In this document: positions 6,704-16,579 of the stretch, in pieces
How the letters are laid out: each line of letters begins with the position of its first letter
How positions within the stretch are numbered: position 1 is the stretch's first letter
Source: Panacagrimonas sp965216845
GTDB lineage: Bacteria > Pseudomonadota > Gammaproteobacteria > Nevskiales > Nevskiaceae
Direction of reading: 5' to 3'
DNA: 64,000 nucleotides
NCBI GenBank assembly: GCA_965216845.1
Contig: OZ244200.1
Span: forward strand, 496,001-560,000
The notes under the pieces: model-generated
Told to the model about the DNA's origin: nothing
The model's database searches: none
Seen by the model: only the letters and a program-made list of their open reading frames with translations
Made by a program: the position numbers and the translations under genes

Positions 6704-9700
6704 TTAGTCGGTCAACGCGGCTTCCACTTTGTCTGGGCCGGGGCTACCTTGCGCCCGCAGTTCCTGCGCGAACAGGAAGATGCGCCACTCCTCCATCACC
6801 CAGCGCGCCGGGTGCATGGGGTGCGGCAGGCGCGCCTGAAACGGTTTGAGCTTTTCAAACAACTGCTGGTCTTTGGCGGGTTTGTTGATGAGCCGTTCCA
6901 GACGGACCTGCATCGCCTTCAGATACAAGGGCAGACGCTTCCATTGCGGACCGGGAACCAGCATTGGGAATGCCTCCGGCAACAGGCTTTCCAGTTGTGC
7001 GCGAATGTCCGCCTGCGCCTGTGAATAGGCTTCTCCCAGGCTTCGCAGGCGCTTGCGGATTTCCGCCGCCGTGAGCAGATAGTCGCAGCTTTGAAACAAC
7101 AGCGCGGCCGCCAGATGTCCGAATTCGGCGCGCTTTTCCAGCGCGGATTCGAAATCCGCCGCCGCGCGGATTTGTGAAAGATTCCAGATTTGGTCCGCCG
7201 CCCGATGGCAACAGGCCGCGACCAGGGAATCCGCTGTATGCACGGTATTGAGCAGGGCAAAGCCCAGCTGATCACGCGCGGTTCGCAGCATGTCCTTGCG
7301 CCGTTCCCGACATTTTCGCAACAGCAGCTGCCGCAAGCCTTGGGTATGGGCGGCGTTGGCGGCGTCGCGTGTTTCATGCAGCGCCAGCGTGACGATGTTC
7401 TCGCCCACCTGCGTCAATGCCGGATAAAGTTGCGCGCCGCCGGGGGAATGCAGGACATCGGGAAGGTCGCCAAAATCCCAGTTGGAGACGTTGGGCCGCG
7501 TCCATTGCGCGAGTTTTGGCTCGACCTCACACCAGTGGCTGAGCTGCTGGCGAAAGGTTTTGCGGTGCCGCGTTTGCAGATTGTCCAGCGAGCTGGCCAC
7601 GGCGATGCTGGCGCCGTCTTCCTGCTCCAGAATCAATCTGGGGCAAAGATGTGACTCCAGCTTTTCCGGCGCGAAATCTTCTGGCGCGATCCGCAGGCCG
7701 GTCATGTCCAGAAAGTGTCGACAGATGGCGGCGTGCAAGTCGCCCTCGTCCGGTGACATGCGGTCACACAAGACCTCGGCGTAGTGCGCCGCCGGTGTGC
7801 AATGGCGACGGATTTTGTGCGGCAGACTGCGAATCAGCGCTTCGATTCGCGCCGGCAATAATCCCGGCACCAGCCAGTCGAACCGCGTCGCCGGCAGTTG
7901 AAACAGCAGCGGCAGCGGGATGTGGAAACTGACGCCGTCCTGATCCTGTCCCGGTTCGTGGGCGTAGGAAAGGCGAATACGGTGGGCGTTGATTTGAACC
8001 TGGCTGGGGAACTGTTGGTCCAGGTCGGTCTCGGCTTCATCGCGCAGCGCATCGGCCTCATTCATGCTCAGCCCTGCGGTGTTCCCGCCGCGATGCAGCC
8101 ACCGCTTGAGCGCCGCCACGGTACAAATCCTGGGCGGCAGCCGCTGTGCATACCAGTCGTATTGCTGACGTTCATCCACCGCCAGTTCCGGCCGACGCAG
8201 GCGCACCTCTTTTTCATGCACCTGGCTGAGCAACTCGCGGTTATGACGCAGAAACGCCGGCTTGTTGTTCATTTCCCCGCGCACCAGGGCGTGATCGATG
8301 AAAATCTCACGCGCGGCGTCGGGATCAGTGGAGCCGTAATGCCGTTTCACCGAGCCCAGCGACAAGCCGAAGATGGAGCGATATTCAGTACACGTGACCT
8401 CGCCGCGTTGCCGGTCCCACACCGGCGCCAGCTGGGTGCGCTTGACCAGATGCGGCGCCACTTGCATCAGCCAATCCGGGTCGATGCGCGCGCAACTGCG
8501 GGCGAACACCTGGGAGGTGTGAACCATGGTTCCGCACATGATCCAGGGCGGCGGTTTTTTCGCCAGCGCCGAACCGGGGAACACGCGGAATTTGCGACCG
8601 CGCGGGCCGACAAATTCCGTTTTCTCCGGCGCTTTGTGGCCAATGTGATCCACCAGACCGGCCAGCAAGGCCTGATGAATGGGTGCGAACAAGTCATCCA
8701 CCGGATCATCGTTCGGTTTTTTTGGCGGCGAGGCGCCCAAAAGATCCAGAATCTGCCGATACACCGCCTCCCATTCTTCCATGCGCCGGTAGGACACAAA
8801 GTGTTCACGGCAGCGCTTGCGCAACTGGCGATTGCTGGATTCGGCGCTCCAGCCTTGCCATTGCCGCCACAATTGCAACAGGGTCAGAAAATCCGAACGA
8901 CGATGCCGCCATTGCGCGTGCTTCTGACGTGCGGTGGCAATCGACTCGGGCGGATGATCGTGCGGATCCTGAACCGACAAGGCCGCCGCCAGCACGAACA
9001 CCTCGTCCGCACAGGCCTGACCGCGCGCCGCCAGGGCGATGCGTCCCACGCGCGGATCCAGCGGCAAACGCGCCAATTCGATGCCCAGCTTGCTGAGCTG
9101 ACGGTTTTCATCCAGCGCGCCCAGCGTTTGCAGCAAACGATACGCGGCGGAAACCTGTTTCTGATTGGGCGCATCCAGCCAGTCAAAGCGCTCCACATCG
9201 CCCAGCCGCAGCGCCAGCATGCGCAGAATCACCCCGGCCAGATTGGCGCGACGGATTTCCGGGTCGGTAAACGGATCGCGGCTGTCGAAATCATCTTGTT
9301 CGTACAGCCGCACACAAACGCCGGGGCCGGTGCGACCGCAACGACCGGCGCGCTGCTTGGCGGCGGCCTGACTGACGGGTTCGATCTGCAGTTGCTGAAT
9401 GCCCAGGCGCGCGGACCAGCGGCTCAAGCGCGCGGTGCCCACGTCCACCACGTAACGGATGCCCGGCACGGTGACGGATGTTTCCGCCACATTGGTGGAC
9501 AGTACGATGCGCGGCGGCCCGCCGCTGGAAAACACCCGATCCTGCTGACTGGACGGCAGGCGCGAATACAGCGGCAGGATCTGCGCCTTGGGAAAATGCC
9601 CCGGCAGGGAACGACACAGGTCGTGAATTTCCCGTTCGCCCGGCAGGAACACCAGGCTGTCGCTGGCGCCGCGTTCGCGCCAGAGCGCCTGCAGGGCAGT

Positions 9701-10525
9701 TGCCACGCTGGCTTCCAGATCACCGTCCTGCTCGGGCGCCCGATAACGCATTTCCACCGGATAGGTGCGGCCGCTGACCTGAATGATTGGCACATCGGTT
9801 TTGTCGCCGATGCGGAAGTGTTCGGCCAGCTTTTCCGGGTCCAGCGTGGCGGAGGTGATGATCAGCTTCAGCTCCGGCCGTTTGCGCACCAGGCGTTTGA
9901 GCCAACCGAGCAGGAAATCGATATTGAGGCTGCGCTCATGCGCCTCGTCGATGATCAGCGTGTCGTAGGCCAATAAATTTCGGTCACGCTGCAGTTCGGC
10001 CAGCAGGATGCCGTCGGTCATCAGCTTGATCAGCGACTGGGCGGACAGCCGCCTGTCAAAGCGGGTTTCAAATCCCACCAGCGCGCCCAGCGGCGATCCC
10101 ATTTCCTTGGCGATGCGGGAGGCAACACTGCGCGCCGCCAGCCGTCTGGGCTGGGTGTGGCCGATCAAGCCGCGTTGGCCGCGCCCCAACTCCAGACACA
10201 GCTTCGGCAACTGCGTGGTTTTGCCGGAGCCGGTTTCGCCGCAAACCACGATGACCTGATGTTGCTCGATCGCCTGTCGCAGTTCGGCACGCGCCTGCGA
10301 CACCGGCAACTCGGGCGGATAATCAATGTGCGACGGAATGGCGGCCTCACGCTGCTGCGCCCGTTGTTGGGCGCGCTCAAGGTCGCGCAGAAAACGGTCC
10401 TGATCGAATCGTTTGGTCGCACGGCGCAACTGGCTTTGCAGGCGCTGCGCGTCCTTGATCAACAGCGCATCACTGGCCGCTGAAAGCTGCTTCCGCAACG
10501 GCGCGATGAAATCCGGCGGCGTCAC
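6704..10525 (-). CDS. hrpA: ATP-dependent RNA helicase HrpA
   Basis: 1273 residues, close to E. coli HrpA (1300). Domain order: DExH ATPase core with Walker A GETGSGKTTQ (residues 96-105) and DEAH box (193-196); helicase C-terminal domain with AETSVTVPGI and QRAGRCGRTG; HA2/winged-helix and OB-fold regions; and the long DUF3418 C-terminal half specific to HrpA (for example near residues 700-1270). HrpA resolves stalled ribosomes by acting on mRNA. It starts with GTG, SD weak. The yceH gene ends 10 bases upstream on the same strand, so the two probably form an operon. Confidence 0.97.
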   Translation of the reverse strand: MTPPDFIAPLRKQLSAASDALLIKDAQRLQSQLRRATKRFDQDRFLRDLERAQQRAQQREAAIPSHIDYPPELPVSQARAELRQAIEQHQVIVVCGETGSGKTTQLPKLCLELGRGQRGLIGHTQPRRLAARSVASRIAKEMGSPLGALVGFETRFDRRLSAQSLIKLMTDGILLAELQRDRNLLAYDTLIIDEAHERSLNIDFLLGWLKRLVRKRPELKLIITSATLDPEKLAEHFRIGDKTDVPIIQVSGRTYPVEMRYRAPEQDGDLEASVATALQALWRERGASDSLVFLPGEREIHDLCRSLPGHFPKAQILPLYSRLPSSQQDRVFSSGGPPRIVLSTNVAETSVTVPGIRYVVDVGTARLSRWSARLGIQQLQIEPVSQAAAKQRAGRCGRTGPGVCVRLYEQDDFDSRDPFTDPEIRRANLAGVILRMLALRLGDVERFDWLDAPNQKQVSAAYRLLQTLGALDENRQLSKLGIELARLPLDPRVGRIALAARGQACADEVFVLAAALSVQDPHDHPPESIATARQKHAQWRHRRSDFLTLLQLWRQWQGWSAESSNRQLRKRCREHFVSYRRMEEWEAVYRQILDLLGASPPKKPNDDPVDDLFAPIHQALLAGLVDHIGHKAPEKTEFVGPRGRKFRVFPGSALAKKPPPWIMCGTMVHTSQVFARSCARIDPDWLMQVAPHLVKRTQLAPVWDRQRGEVTCTEYRSIFGLSLGSVKRHYGSTDPDAAREIFIDHALVRGEMNNKPAFLRHNRELLSQVHEKEVRLRRPELAVDERQQYDWYAQRLPPRICTVAALKRWLHRGGNTAGLSMNEADALRDEAETDLDQQFPSQVQINAHRIRLSYAHEPGQDQDGVSFHIPLPLLFQLPATRFDWLVPGLLPARIEALIRSLPHKIRRHCTPAAHYAEVLCDRMSPDEGDLHAAICRHFLDMTGLRIAPEDFAPEKLESHLCPRLILEQEDGASIAVASSLDNLQTRHRKTFRQQLSHWCEVEPKLAQWTRPNVSNWDFGDLPDVLHSPGGAQLYPALTQVGENIVTLALHETRDAANAAHTQGLRQLLLRKCRERRKDMLRTARDQLGFALLNTVHTADSLVAACCHRAADQIWNLSQIRAAADFESALEKRAEFGHLAAALLFQSCDYLLTAAEIRKRLRSLGEAYSQAQADIRAQLESLLPEAFPMLVPGPQWKRLPLYLKAMQVRLERLINKPAKDQQLFEKLKPFQARLPHPMHPARWVMEEWRIFLFAQELRAQGSPGPDKVEAALTD

Positions 10526-10535
10526 TCCACCCGTC

Positions 10536-11168
10536 TCAGGAAATGCCGAGTTCCCGTTCCAGTTCCGCCAGGCGCGCTTCCAGGGCGCTCACGCGTGCTT
10601 CCAGGTTGGGACCTTGCGTCGCCGACCTTGCCACCTGCGGCGTGATGACTTCGGCCTGGTAAGCCACACCGGGCTCGGCATCGCTCAGCTGATGAACATA
10701 ACGCGTGCCTTTCTGACCGCTGCCGCGCGGCTGCATGCCAACCAGCGGCTGGGCACGATCGGCAAGATCTTCCAACTGCGCCTGCACGCCGGAAACGTCA
10801 TCCGGCCCGCCCAGACTGGCCGCGTTGGCGCGCAATTCCGAAAGGGTTTGCGGACCCCGCAACATCAGCGTCACCAGCACCGCCATGGCAGGCGCCTTGA
10901 GCAGCAGTTGATGACCAAAGCGATGGCGCCACTTGGCCACGCGACCGCCGTGCGGTTCCAGCGAGACCAGGCTTTCGGCTTCCAGTTGCGTCAGCGCCGC
11001 ACCGACGTCGCCCTCGGTCAGCTTCATCAGCGGGTTGCGGCAGCTTTTCTGATTGGCCGCCGCCATGATGGCGTTGACCGTCATCGGGTAGTACTGCGGC
11101 GTGGTGATGGATTTCTCCACCAGGCAGGCGACGACACGCGCTTGCGCTGAACTCAGCTTGACTTGCAT
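10536..11168 (-). CDS. yceH: YceH family protein (DUF480, tandem winged helices)
   Basis: 210 residues; E. coli YceH is 215. The N-terminus LSSAQARVVACLVEKSITTP followed by QYYPMTVNAIMAAANQKSCR NP is the family signature. Two winged-helix domains are followed by a C-terminal coiled coil (NLEARVSALEARLAELEREL). Possible DNA-binding or regulatory function; the family is not biochemically defined. Lies between bamD and hrpA on the same strand. Confidence 0.93.
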   Translation of the reverse strand: MQVKLSSAQARVVACLVEKSITTPQYYPMTVNAIMAAANQKSCRNPLMKLTEGDVGAALTQLEAESLVSLEPHGGRVAKWRHRFGHQLLLKAPAMAVLVTLMLRGPQTLSELRANAASLGGPDDVSGVQAQLEDLADRAQPLVGMQPRGSGQKGTRYVHQLSDAEPGVAYQAEVITPQVARSATQGPNLEARVSALEARLAELERELGIS

Positions 11169-11183
11169 CGGGTCGTCGCGCCG

Positions 11184-12047
11184 TCAGGATTCGGCCTGTG
11201 GTGCTTCCAGCTCCGAATCCGGTGCTGCGGCCTCCGCTTCACCGGGGTTGAGGCGCTGACCCGGGGGCGTCTGTGCCGCCAGCAGTTTGCGTGCATCCTC
11301 GGCCTGAATCTTGAGTTCGGCCTGTTCGTAGGCCTTGACCAGCGTTTCCAGCGCGCGATAACTGGCCGGCGAACCCGGATATTCCGCAATCACCTGTTCG
11401 GCCCGCTTGGCCGCCGCAATATAGGCGCCGCGACGCATGTAGAAATCCACCACGTGCATCTCGTGATTGGCCAGGCGGTTGCGGATATGGATCATGCGCT
11501 CGCGCGCATCGCCAGCGTAACGGCTGGTGGGATATTTCTGGATCAGCAGGGAAAAGTCGTCAAAAGCGCGGCGGATGGAGGTCACGTCGGACTTGCTGGC
11601 GTCTTCGGAGAACAGATCAATGGGCGAATCGTCACGCTCGTAATTGATCAAGCCCTTGGCGTAGTGCACATAATCGGCGGCCTGGTGCCGGGGGTACTCG
11701 CGCAGAAACCGATCCGCCGCGGATAAGGCCCGATCCGGCTGGAAGTTGCGGTACAGGGCGTAAATGCGCTCCAGCGCGGACTGGATCGCGTAAGGCGTGA
11801 ACGGAAACTCCGAAACCAGGCGGTCATAGCGCTCAAGGGCGGAAAGGAAATCGCCCGAATCCAGCGACTGCCGTGCCAGCAGATACAATCCGCGCGCATC
11901 GAGGTTTCTTTCCTGCCGCTCCTTGTATTGATCGATCAAGCGCCCTTCATCAAAAGGCGAGCTGTTCGGACGCTGCCGGTCCGGGTCGGAGCTGCAGGCG
12001 GCCAGGCATACACTCAGGACGGTCAGCCCAATGGCATATTTATTCAT
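11184..12047 (-). CDS. bamD: Outer-membrane assembly lipoprotein BamD
   Basis: 287 residues. The type II signal MNKYAIGLTVLSVCLAAC has a LAAC lipobox with Cys18 as the lipidated residue. The mature protein consists of TPR-like helical repeats, for example LYLLARQSLDSGDFLSALER and PTSRYAGDARERMIHIRNRL, matching BamD/ComL. It forms the essential core of the BAM beta-barrel insertion complex with BamA at the periplasmic face of the outer membrane. The C-terminal tail is Glu/Ala-rich and longer than in E. coli. The start was moved from an upstream in-frame ATG to the one beginning the signal peptide. It is divergent from rluD, the usual gammaproteobacterial arrangement. Confidence 0.96.
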   Translation of the reverse strand: MNKYAIGLTVLSVCLAACSSDPDRQRPNSSPFDEGRLIDQYKERQERNLDARGLYLLARQSLDSGDFLSALERYDRLVSEFPFTPYAIQSALERIYALYRNFQPDRALSAADRFLREYPRHQAADYVHYAKGLINYERDDSPIDLFSEDASKSDVTSIRRAFDDFSLLIQKYPTSRYAGDARERMIHIRNRLANHEMHVVDFYMRRGAYIAAAKRAEQVIAEYPGSPASYRALETLVKAYEQAELKIQAEDARKLLAAQTPPGQRLNPGEAEAAAPDSELEAPQAES

Positions 12048-12096
12048 GAACGAAAGCGGACGCTCAGTCTCAATTGCGAACCCGAAATTATAGCCC

Positions 12097-13089
12097 ATGG
12101 TACTGAATCAGCCGCCATTGGATGAGGCCACCGACCTGCGCGCCACCGTGCCCGAGCAGCTGCGAGGCCAACGCCTGGACCTGGTGGCCTCGCGGCTGTT
12201 CGAAGACTTTTCCCGCGTGCGGCTGCGCGGCTGGATCGAAGATGGCCGCTTGTGCGTCAACGGTGAGGTTTGCAACCGTAGCCGCCGGGTCGTTTCGGCC
12301 GGAGATTTTCTGCTGTTGCGCGTCGAATCCGGGGAAAACGGTGGCCCGGCCGACACCGCAGCACAGGCACAGGCGATTGCCCTGAACGTAGTGCACGCCG
12401 ACGCCGACATCGCCGTCATCCACAAACCCGCCGGGCTGACCGTGCACCCCGGCGCCGGACAGGCCGACGGCACCCTGCAAAACGCGCTGCTGCATCACTT
12501 TCCGCAGACCCGTGCGGTGCCGCGCGCCGGCATCGTGCACCGTCTGGACAAGGATACTTCCGGCCTGCTGGTGGTGGCGTTGAGTTTGCCGGCGCACACC
12601 CATCTGGTGCCGATGATTGCGGCACATGCGGTGGAACGCGAATACGACGCCATCGTCAGCGGCGACATCGTGGCCGGCGCGACGGTGGACGCGGCGATTG
12701 GCCGCCACCCGCGCGACCGGCTGAAGATGGCGGTGACCGAACGCGGTCGACGTGCGGTGACGCACTACCGGGTACAGGAGAAATTTCCCTTCCACACCCA
12801 CCTGCGGGTGCAACTGGAAACCGGTCGCACGCATCAGATTCGCGTGCACCTGAGTCATATCCGCCACCCCATCGTGGGCGATGCCCTGTACGGCGGTCGC
12901 CTTGCACGCGGCAAGGGATTGTCAGAACAACTGCGCCAGCAATTGCTCAAGTTCCCACGCCAGGCACTGCATGCGCGTCGGCTGTCGTTTGATCATCCGG
13001 TTTCCAAACAGCCGTTGTCGTTTACCGCCGAAATGCCGGACGACATGAATGCGCTGTTGCAATTACTGCGCTCGGAGATGCCGGTCTAG
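12097..13089 (+). CDS. rluD: 23S rRNA pseudouridine(1911/1915/1917) synthase RluD
   Basis: 330 residues. N-terminal S4 RNA-binding domain (LRGQRLDLVASRLFEDFSRV and following), then the RluA-type catalytic domain with the motif GIVHRLDKDTSGLLVVA, where D151 is the nucleophile. Later motifs LETGRTHQIRVHLSHIRHPI and DALYGG are intact. It isomerises three uridines in helix 69 of 23S rRNA. The usual downstream pgeF (yfiH) is absent; instead the 3' end overlaps a convergent hydrolase gene by 27 bases. Confidence 0.97.
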   Translation: MVLNQPPLDEATDLRATVPEQLRGQRLDLVASRLFEDFSRVRLRGWIEDGRLCVNGEVCNRSRRVVSAGDFLLLRVESGENGGPADTAAQAQAIALNVVHADADIAVIHKPAGLTVHPGAGQADGTLQNALLHHFPQTRAVPRAGIVHRLDKDTSGLLVVALSLPAHTHLVPMIAAHAVEREYDAIVSGDIVAGATVDAAIGRHPRDRLKMAVTERGRRAVTHYRVQEKFPFHTHLRVQLETGRTHQIRVHLSHIRHPIVGDALYGGRLARGKGLSEQLRQQLLKFPRQALHARRLSFDHPVSKQPLSFTAEMPDDMNALLQLLRSEMPV

Positions 13090-13929
13090 AAAGGCGATGG
13101 CGGCCTTGACCGCGCCGCCGTCGGTATAAAACGCGCCAATGTGCCCACGAAGCCGCAGGATGAACAGTTCGTTGGTCACACCGGCTTCATCCAGCAGCGC
13201 CTTGTAATCCACCGCGTGATGCTTGGGCACCAAGGTATCCGAGCCGCCGTGATACAAAAACACCGGGGGATCAGCGGCATCGACGTAATTCACCGGGGAT
13301 GCGGCCTTGTAGCCATCCGGATCTTCATCCCGGCTGGCGCCGATGAAATCGGGGACCAGTTTGCCGCCGGGATATTTCATCAGGTCGGTCGGGGTGCCGC
13401 CGGCCACCACTGCGGCAATCGGCACGGCGTCTTTCCCCAGCTCCCCTTCAGTCCCAACCCCTCCTGCCAAAGCAGCCAGATGCGCGCCAGCCGAATAACC
13501 GAACGCGCCAAAGCGTTCGGGCCGCATCCGATAATCGCCCGCGTGATCACGCATCCAGCGCAGCGCCTGTTGCACATCTTGCAGCTGTGCCGGGAAGTGC
13601 CATTGCGGCGCAAATCGGTAAGTGGTGTTGACCGCCACATATCCGCGCGCCGCCAAACGCTCGGCAATCGATTCAACTTGCGCGCGATCGCCCTTTGCCC
13701 AGCCACCGCCATGAATCACCAACACGCCCGGCCAGGGGCCCTCGCCCTCTGGCAGGTAAACATCGGCGAGCAATTGCTGCGGCCAGTGTTCTGGTGTGAT
13801 CACCACATCACGCTGCACGCTGTATTCGGTATGCACCGATGGGGCCACGACATCCGGTTTGTTCTGATGGCTGCTACAGGCGCACAGAAACAGCGCCGAT
13901 ATCATCACAGGGATTACTGTTGTTTTCAT
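13063..13929 (-). CDS. Alpha/beta-hydrolase lipoprotein (BD-FAE/carboxylesterase-like)
   Basis: 288 residues. MKTTVIPVMISALFLCAC is a lipoprotein signal with an LCAC lipobox, so the enzyme is membrane-anchored in the periplasm. The hydrolase fold shows an oxyanion HGGGWAKGD motif, the nucleophile elbow FGYSAGAHLA, a late acid region (FLYHGGSDTLVP) and a His near the end (LRGHIGAFY). The HGGG plus GxSxG set resembles hormone-sensitive lipase and BD-FAE esterases. Substrate unknown. The ATG chosen starts the signal; the longer upstream frame runs through a palindromic repeat. Its 3' end overlaps rluD on the opposite strand. Confidence 0.85.
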   Translation of the reverse strand: MKTTVIPVMISALFLCACSSHQNKPDVVAPSVHTEYSVQRDVVITPEHWPQQLLADVYLPEGEGPWPGVLVIHGGGWAKGDRAQVESIAERLAARGYVAVNTTYRFAPQWHFPAQLQDVQQALRWMRDHAGDYRMRPERFGAFGYSAGAHLAALAGGVGTEGELGKDAVPIAAVVAGGTPTDLMKYPGGKLVPDFIGASRDEDPDGYKAASPVNYVDAADPPVFLYHGGSDTLVPKHHAVDYKALLDEAGVTNELFILRLRGHIGAFYTDGGAVKAAIAFLDRHLRAQ

Positions 13930-14020
13930 GCCGTACTGTCGGGCGGACCGTGTCCGCCACACTTCCTTTGCCAATGAACCACTCTGGCAAGCATAGCCCG
14001 GCCTGCGAAAACTTTTTGCC

Positions 14021-14096
14021 GTCATCGCGAAGCCCGCAAGGGCTGCGGCGATCTCCTCGGCGAAAGAGATTGCTTCAGCTTCGCCTCGCAATGACG
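14021..14096. repeat. Dispersed palindromic repeat (full-length copy)
   Basis: Begins GTCATCGCGA and ends TCGCAATGAC, with inner arms GCGATCTCCTC and GAGATTGCTTC, so the whole 76 bases fold back on themselves. It fills most of the 219-base gap between the esterase lipoprotein and ubiA; nothing else was seen in that gap. Same family as 1000-1112, 24302-24373 and 26362-26401. Confidence 0.8.
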
Positions 14097-14148
14097 AGAA
14101 AAACCGCAGCAGCATTAAGGAGACGCTTTCGGCGCGAACACGCCAGAT

Positions 14149-15003
14149 TCACCACCCGAGCGCTAGCGCCATTCCTGCAAACACCGCAGCGCCAAACCAA
14201 TTGTTATGCAGAAACGCCTGGAAACAGGCTGCCGGTTCGCGATCCCGAATCATCCATTGCTGATACAAGGCAGCGACGCTGGCCAAGCCCAGGCCAAGAA
14301 AATAAACCGGCCCCAGCTCACGTCCCACCCAGGCCAGCAACAACAGGCTGAGCAACTGCAAAACGGCGGTGATCAAGCGGTCGTATTCGCCGAACCAGAT
14401 GGCGGATGACTTGACGCCGACCTGCAAATCATCGGCGCGGTCGGCCATTGCATAAAACGTGTCATAGGCAATCACCCAGCAAAGGTTGGCCGCCATCAAG
14501 GGCAAGACGATGGCCCAGTTCACCGTGCCGGTTTGCGCGGCAAAGGCCATGGGAATGCCCCAGGAAAACGCCAGACCCAGCACCGCCTGCGGCATGGAAA
14601 TCCAGCGCTTGGTGAACGGATAAAGCGCCGCCAGGCCAGCCGCCGGCACGGCCAGCAGCAAGACCAGCGTGTTTTCCAGACTCAGCGTGATCAGCAAAGC
14701 CGTTGAACAAAGCCCCGCGAACAACAGCAAGGCATCTTTAGGTTTGACCTCCCCGGCGGCGATGGGCCGGTCCCTGGTGCGCGCCACATGCGGATCAAAA
14801 TCGCGGTCGGCGAAATCATTGATGACGCATCCGGCGGCGCGCATCAACACGGTACCAAGCACGAACACCGCCAGCACATGCAGGCCCGGAATGCCGCCGG
14901 CCGCCAGCCAAAGTGCCCACAGCGTCGGCCACAATAATAGATAGATACCGATCGGCCGATGAAAACGCATCAGCCGCCAGTAAGCGCCAAGCCTGGCGCT
15001 CAT
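14149..15003 (-). CDS. ubiA: 4-hydroxybenzoate polyprenyltransferase UbiA
   Basis: 284 residues. Integral membrane protein with about eight or nine hydrophobic helices. The two prenyl-diphosphate/Mg motifs are present: NDFADRDFD near residue 61 and DRADD near residue 186. It attaches the polyprenyl chain to 4-hydroxybenzoate in ubiquinone synthesis. ubiC is not adjacent. Its ATG overlaps the stop of the upstream VWA gene by the ATGA arrangement, so it is translated from that operon. Confidence 0.95.
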   Translation of the reverse strand: MSARLGAYWRLMRFHRPIGIYLLLWPTLWALWLAAGGIPGLHVLAVFVLGTVLMRAAGCVINDFADRDFDPHVARTRDRPIAAGEVKPKDALLLFAGLCSTALLITLSLENTLVLLLAVPAAGLAALYPFTKRWISMPQAVLGLAFSWGIPMAFAAQTGTVNWAIVLPLMAANLCWVIAYDTFYAMADRADDLQVGVKSSAIWFGEYDRLITAVLQLLSLLLLAWVGRELGPVYFLGLGLASVAALYQQWMIRDREPAACFQAFLHNNWFGAAVFAGMALALGW

Positions 15004-16415
15004 TGGCTGAAATCGACCACCTGCAGGGTGGTCTCGGCAGCCTTCACCTCGAGCTCGAAAGTTTTCTTGTCCCCGCGAATTTGTTGCACGCTGATGCCGT
15101 AGGTGCCGGGCAACAAGGTAAAGGATTTGGGATTGGTCTTTTCACCGGTATAGGTGCGCCCACCGCCGACCGATGTTCCGTCCGCGCTTTTGATGGAGAC
15201 CACCGCGTCCACCAGCGCGCCGTTGGCGGTGGCGCCGATCTTCAGCTCGCCGCTGACGAATTCATGTTCCATCGCGACGGTTTCGCCCGGCTTGATGTGC
15301 ACGCTGCCCAGCGCAATCTCGTCGGCGGATTTGATTTCGATGGATTTGACGAACAGCTCGTAGCGCCCCGCCGGCACGGTGGCGGTGGCGGGGTTGGTTT
15401 TTTCGCCGCGATAGGTGCGGCCGCGCGCGACGTCTTTTTTCTCGCCAGGCGCGCGCAGGAAATAACCGGCGTCTGACAATGCGCCGTTGCGGGTGACGCG
15501 AATCGACAGCGCACCGCTGGAAAAATCGACGGTGCGTTCCTGCGGCTCACCTGCGATTTCGACGTGCAGCGTTTGTTCCGGTGAGCCGCTGATCCCGACC
15601 GCCCGCACCCGCACGCGGTATTTGCCGTCTTGCAGCGGAATCACACGCGGATTGGTCTTGGCGCCGGTGTAGGTGCGCCCCTTGCCAACCAGCTCATCAG
15701 CGCCCGCCTTGAAAACATGCACCAGCGCATCCTGAGCCTGGCCGTTGGCGGTGACCTTGACCGACAGCTTGCCGTCGGGGATCGCCTCGGCATCCATTTC
15801 CACCGCGGTTTGCAGCGCCGCGTCCAATTCATCGGCATTGTCCGCGCTCAAGAACAAGCCACCGCCAGCCTGCGCGGCGCATTCAAGCTGCGAAACATCC
15901 TCCTTGGCAACGTCAAAGCCGATCACGTGCATCACGAAGGACTGGCCGTCCTGCCTGGCTTTCTGCACCCGCGCGCAGGGGTCGGCGTTACAGGTTTCCA
16001 GACCGTCGGTGAGCAAGACCACGGTCGCCGGTTTTTCACCCAGCAGCCCGAACGCCTGGTCGATGGACGCCGTGATCGGCGTCTTGCCCTTGGGCTTGAT
16101 CTGGTCGATCGCGGCCTTGATGGCGGGCTTGTCCATCGCCTTTAGCGGAATCAGATTTTCAATGTCCGAGCAATCGGATTCACGCCGATGCCCGTAGGCG
16201 ATCAAACCCAGATGACGACCATCGTCCTCAAGCCCGTCCACCAGTTCGTGCATCAAGCGCCGCGCGATGCTGATTTTGGCCTCGCCCTTGATCTGGCCCC
16301 ACATGGACCCGGAGCCGTCCAGCACGAACAGCAAGTTGGACGGCGCGGATGCGTGCGCAGCGACACCGGTCGCCAACAGCAACACGCCGAACAGCCATTT
16401 GATGAGACCTTGCAT
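15000..16415 (-). CDS. Secreted VWA-domain protein with three C-terminal repeats
   Basis: 471 residues. Signal peptide MQGLIKWLFGVLLLATGVAA with cleavage near AHA|S. The VWA domain follows at once: MIDAS residues D33-x-S35-x-S37 (LFVLDGSGSM), the TPI loop, and VVLLTDG. The second half has three related modules of about 80-90 residues, each marked by KGRTYTGAKTNP, RGRTYRGEKTNP or GGRTYTGEKTNP, and resembling PEGA/carboxypeptidase-regulatory beta-sandwiches. GGGAGTAGGT supports the start. It probably binds a periplasmic partner; function unknown. Co-translated with ubiA (4-base overlap). The 164-base upstream gap shows no other gene. Confidence 0.88.
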   Translation of the reverse strand: MQGLIKWLFGVLLLATGVAAHASAPSNLLFVLDGSGSMWGQIKGEAKISIARRLMHELVDGLEDDGRHLGLIAYGHRRESDCSDIENLIPLKAMDKPAIKAAIDQIKPKGKTPITASIDQAFGLLGEKPATVVLLTDGLETCNADPCARVQKARQDGQSFVMHVIGFDVAKEDVSQLECAAQAGGGLFLSADNADELDAALQTAVEMDAEAIPDGKLSVKVTANGQAQDALVHVFKAGADELVGKGRTYTGAKTNPRVIPLQDGKYRVRVRAVGISGSPEQTLHVEIAGEPQERTVDFSSGALSIRVTRNGALSDAGYFLRAPGEKKDVARGRTYRGEKTNPATATVPAGRYELFVKSIEIKSADEIALGSVHIKPGETVAMEHEFVSGELKIGATANGALVDAVVSIKSADGTSVGGGRTYTGEKTNPKSFTLLPGTYGISVQQIRGDKKTFELEVKAAETTLQVVDFSQ

Positions 16416-16579
16416 ACCTACTCCCAGTCTGGAATCAGATGCTTCAATGGCGGCGTTCATTGCAGCCACCGCCGCCACGGTTTGCGGCGCGCCGATCAAC
16501 CCCGGCCCTCCAGTCGCGCGCGGACCGATGCGAGGCAAGGTGACGTATCCGAACAACATGTTCCGCTCCCAGAGCGCTG

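Noticed and set aside
7898..9976. 692-codon plus-strand frame inside hrpA
   Set aside because: Antisense to the conserved helicase, with low-complexity composition (Gln, His, Arg); not a gene.
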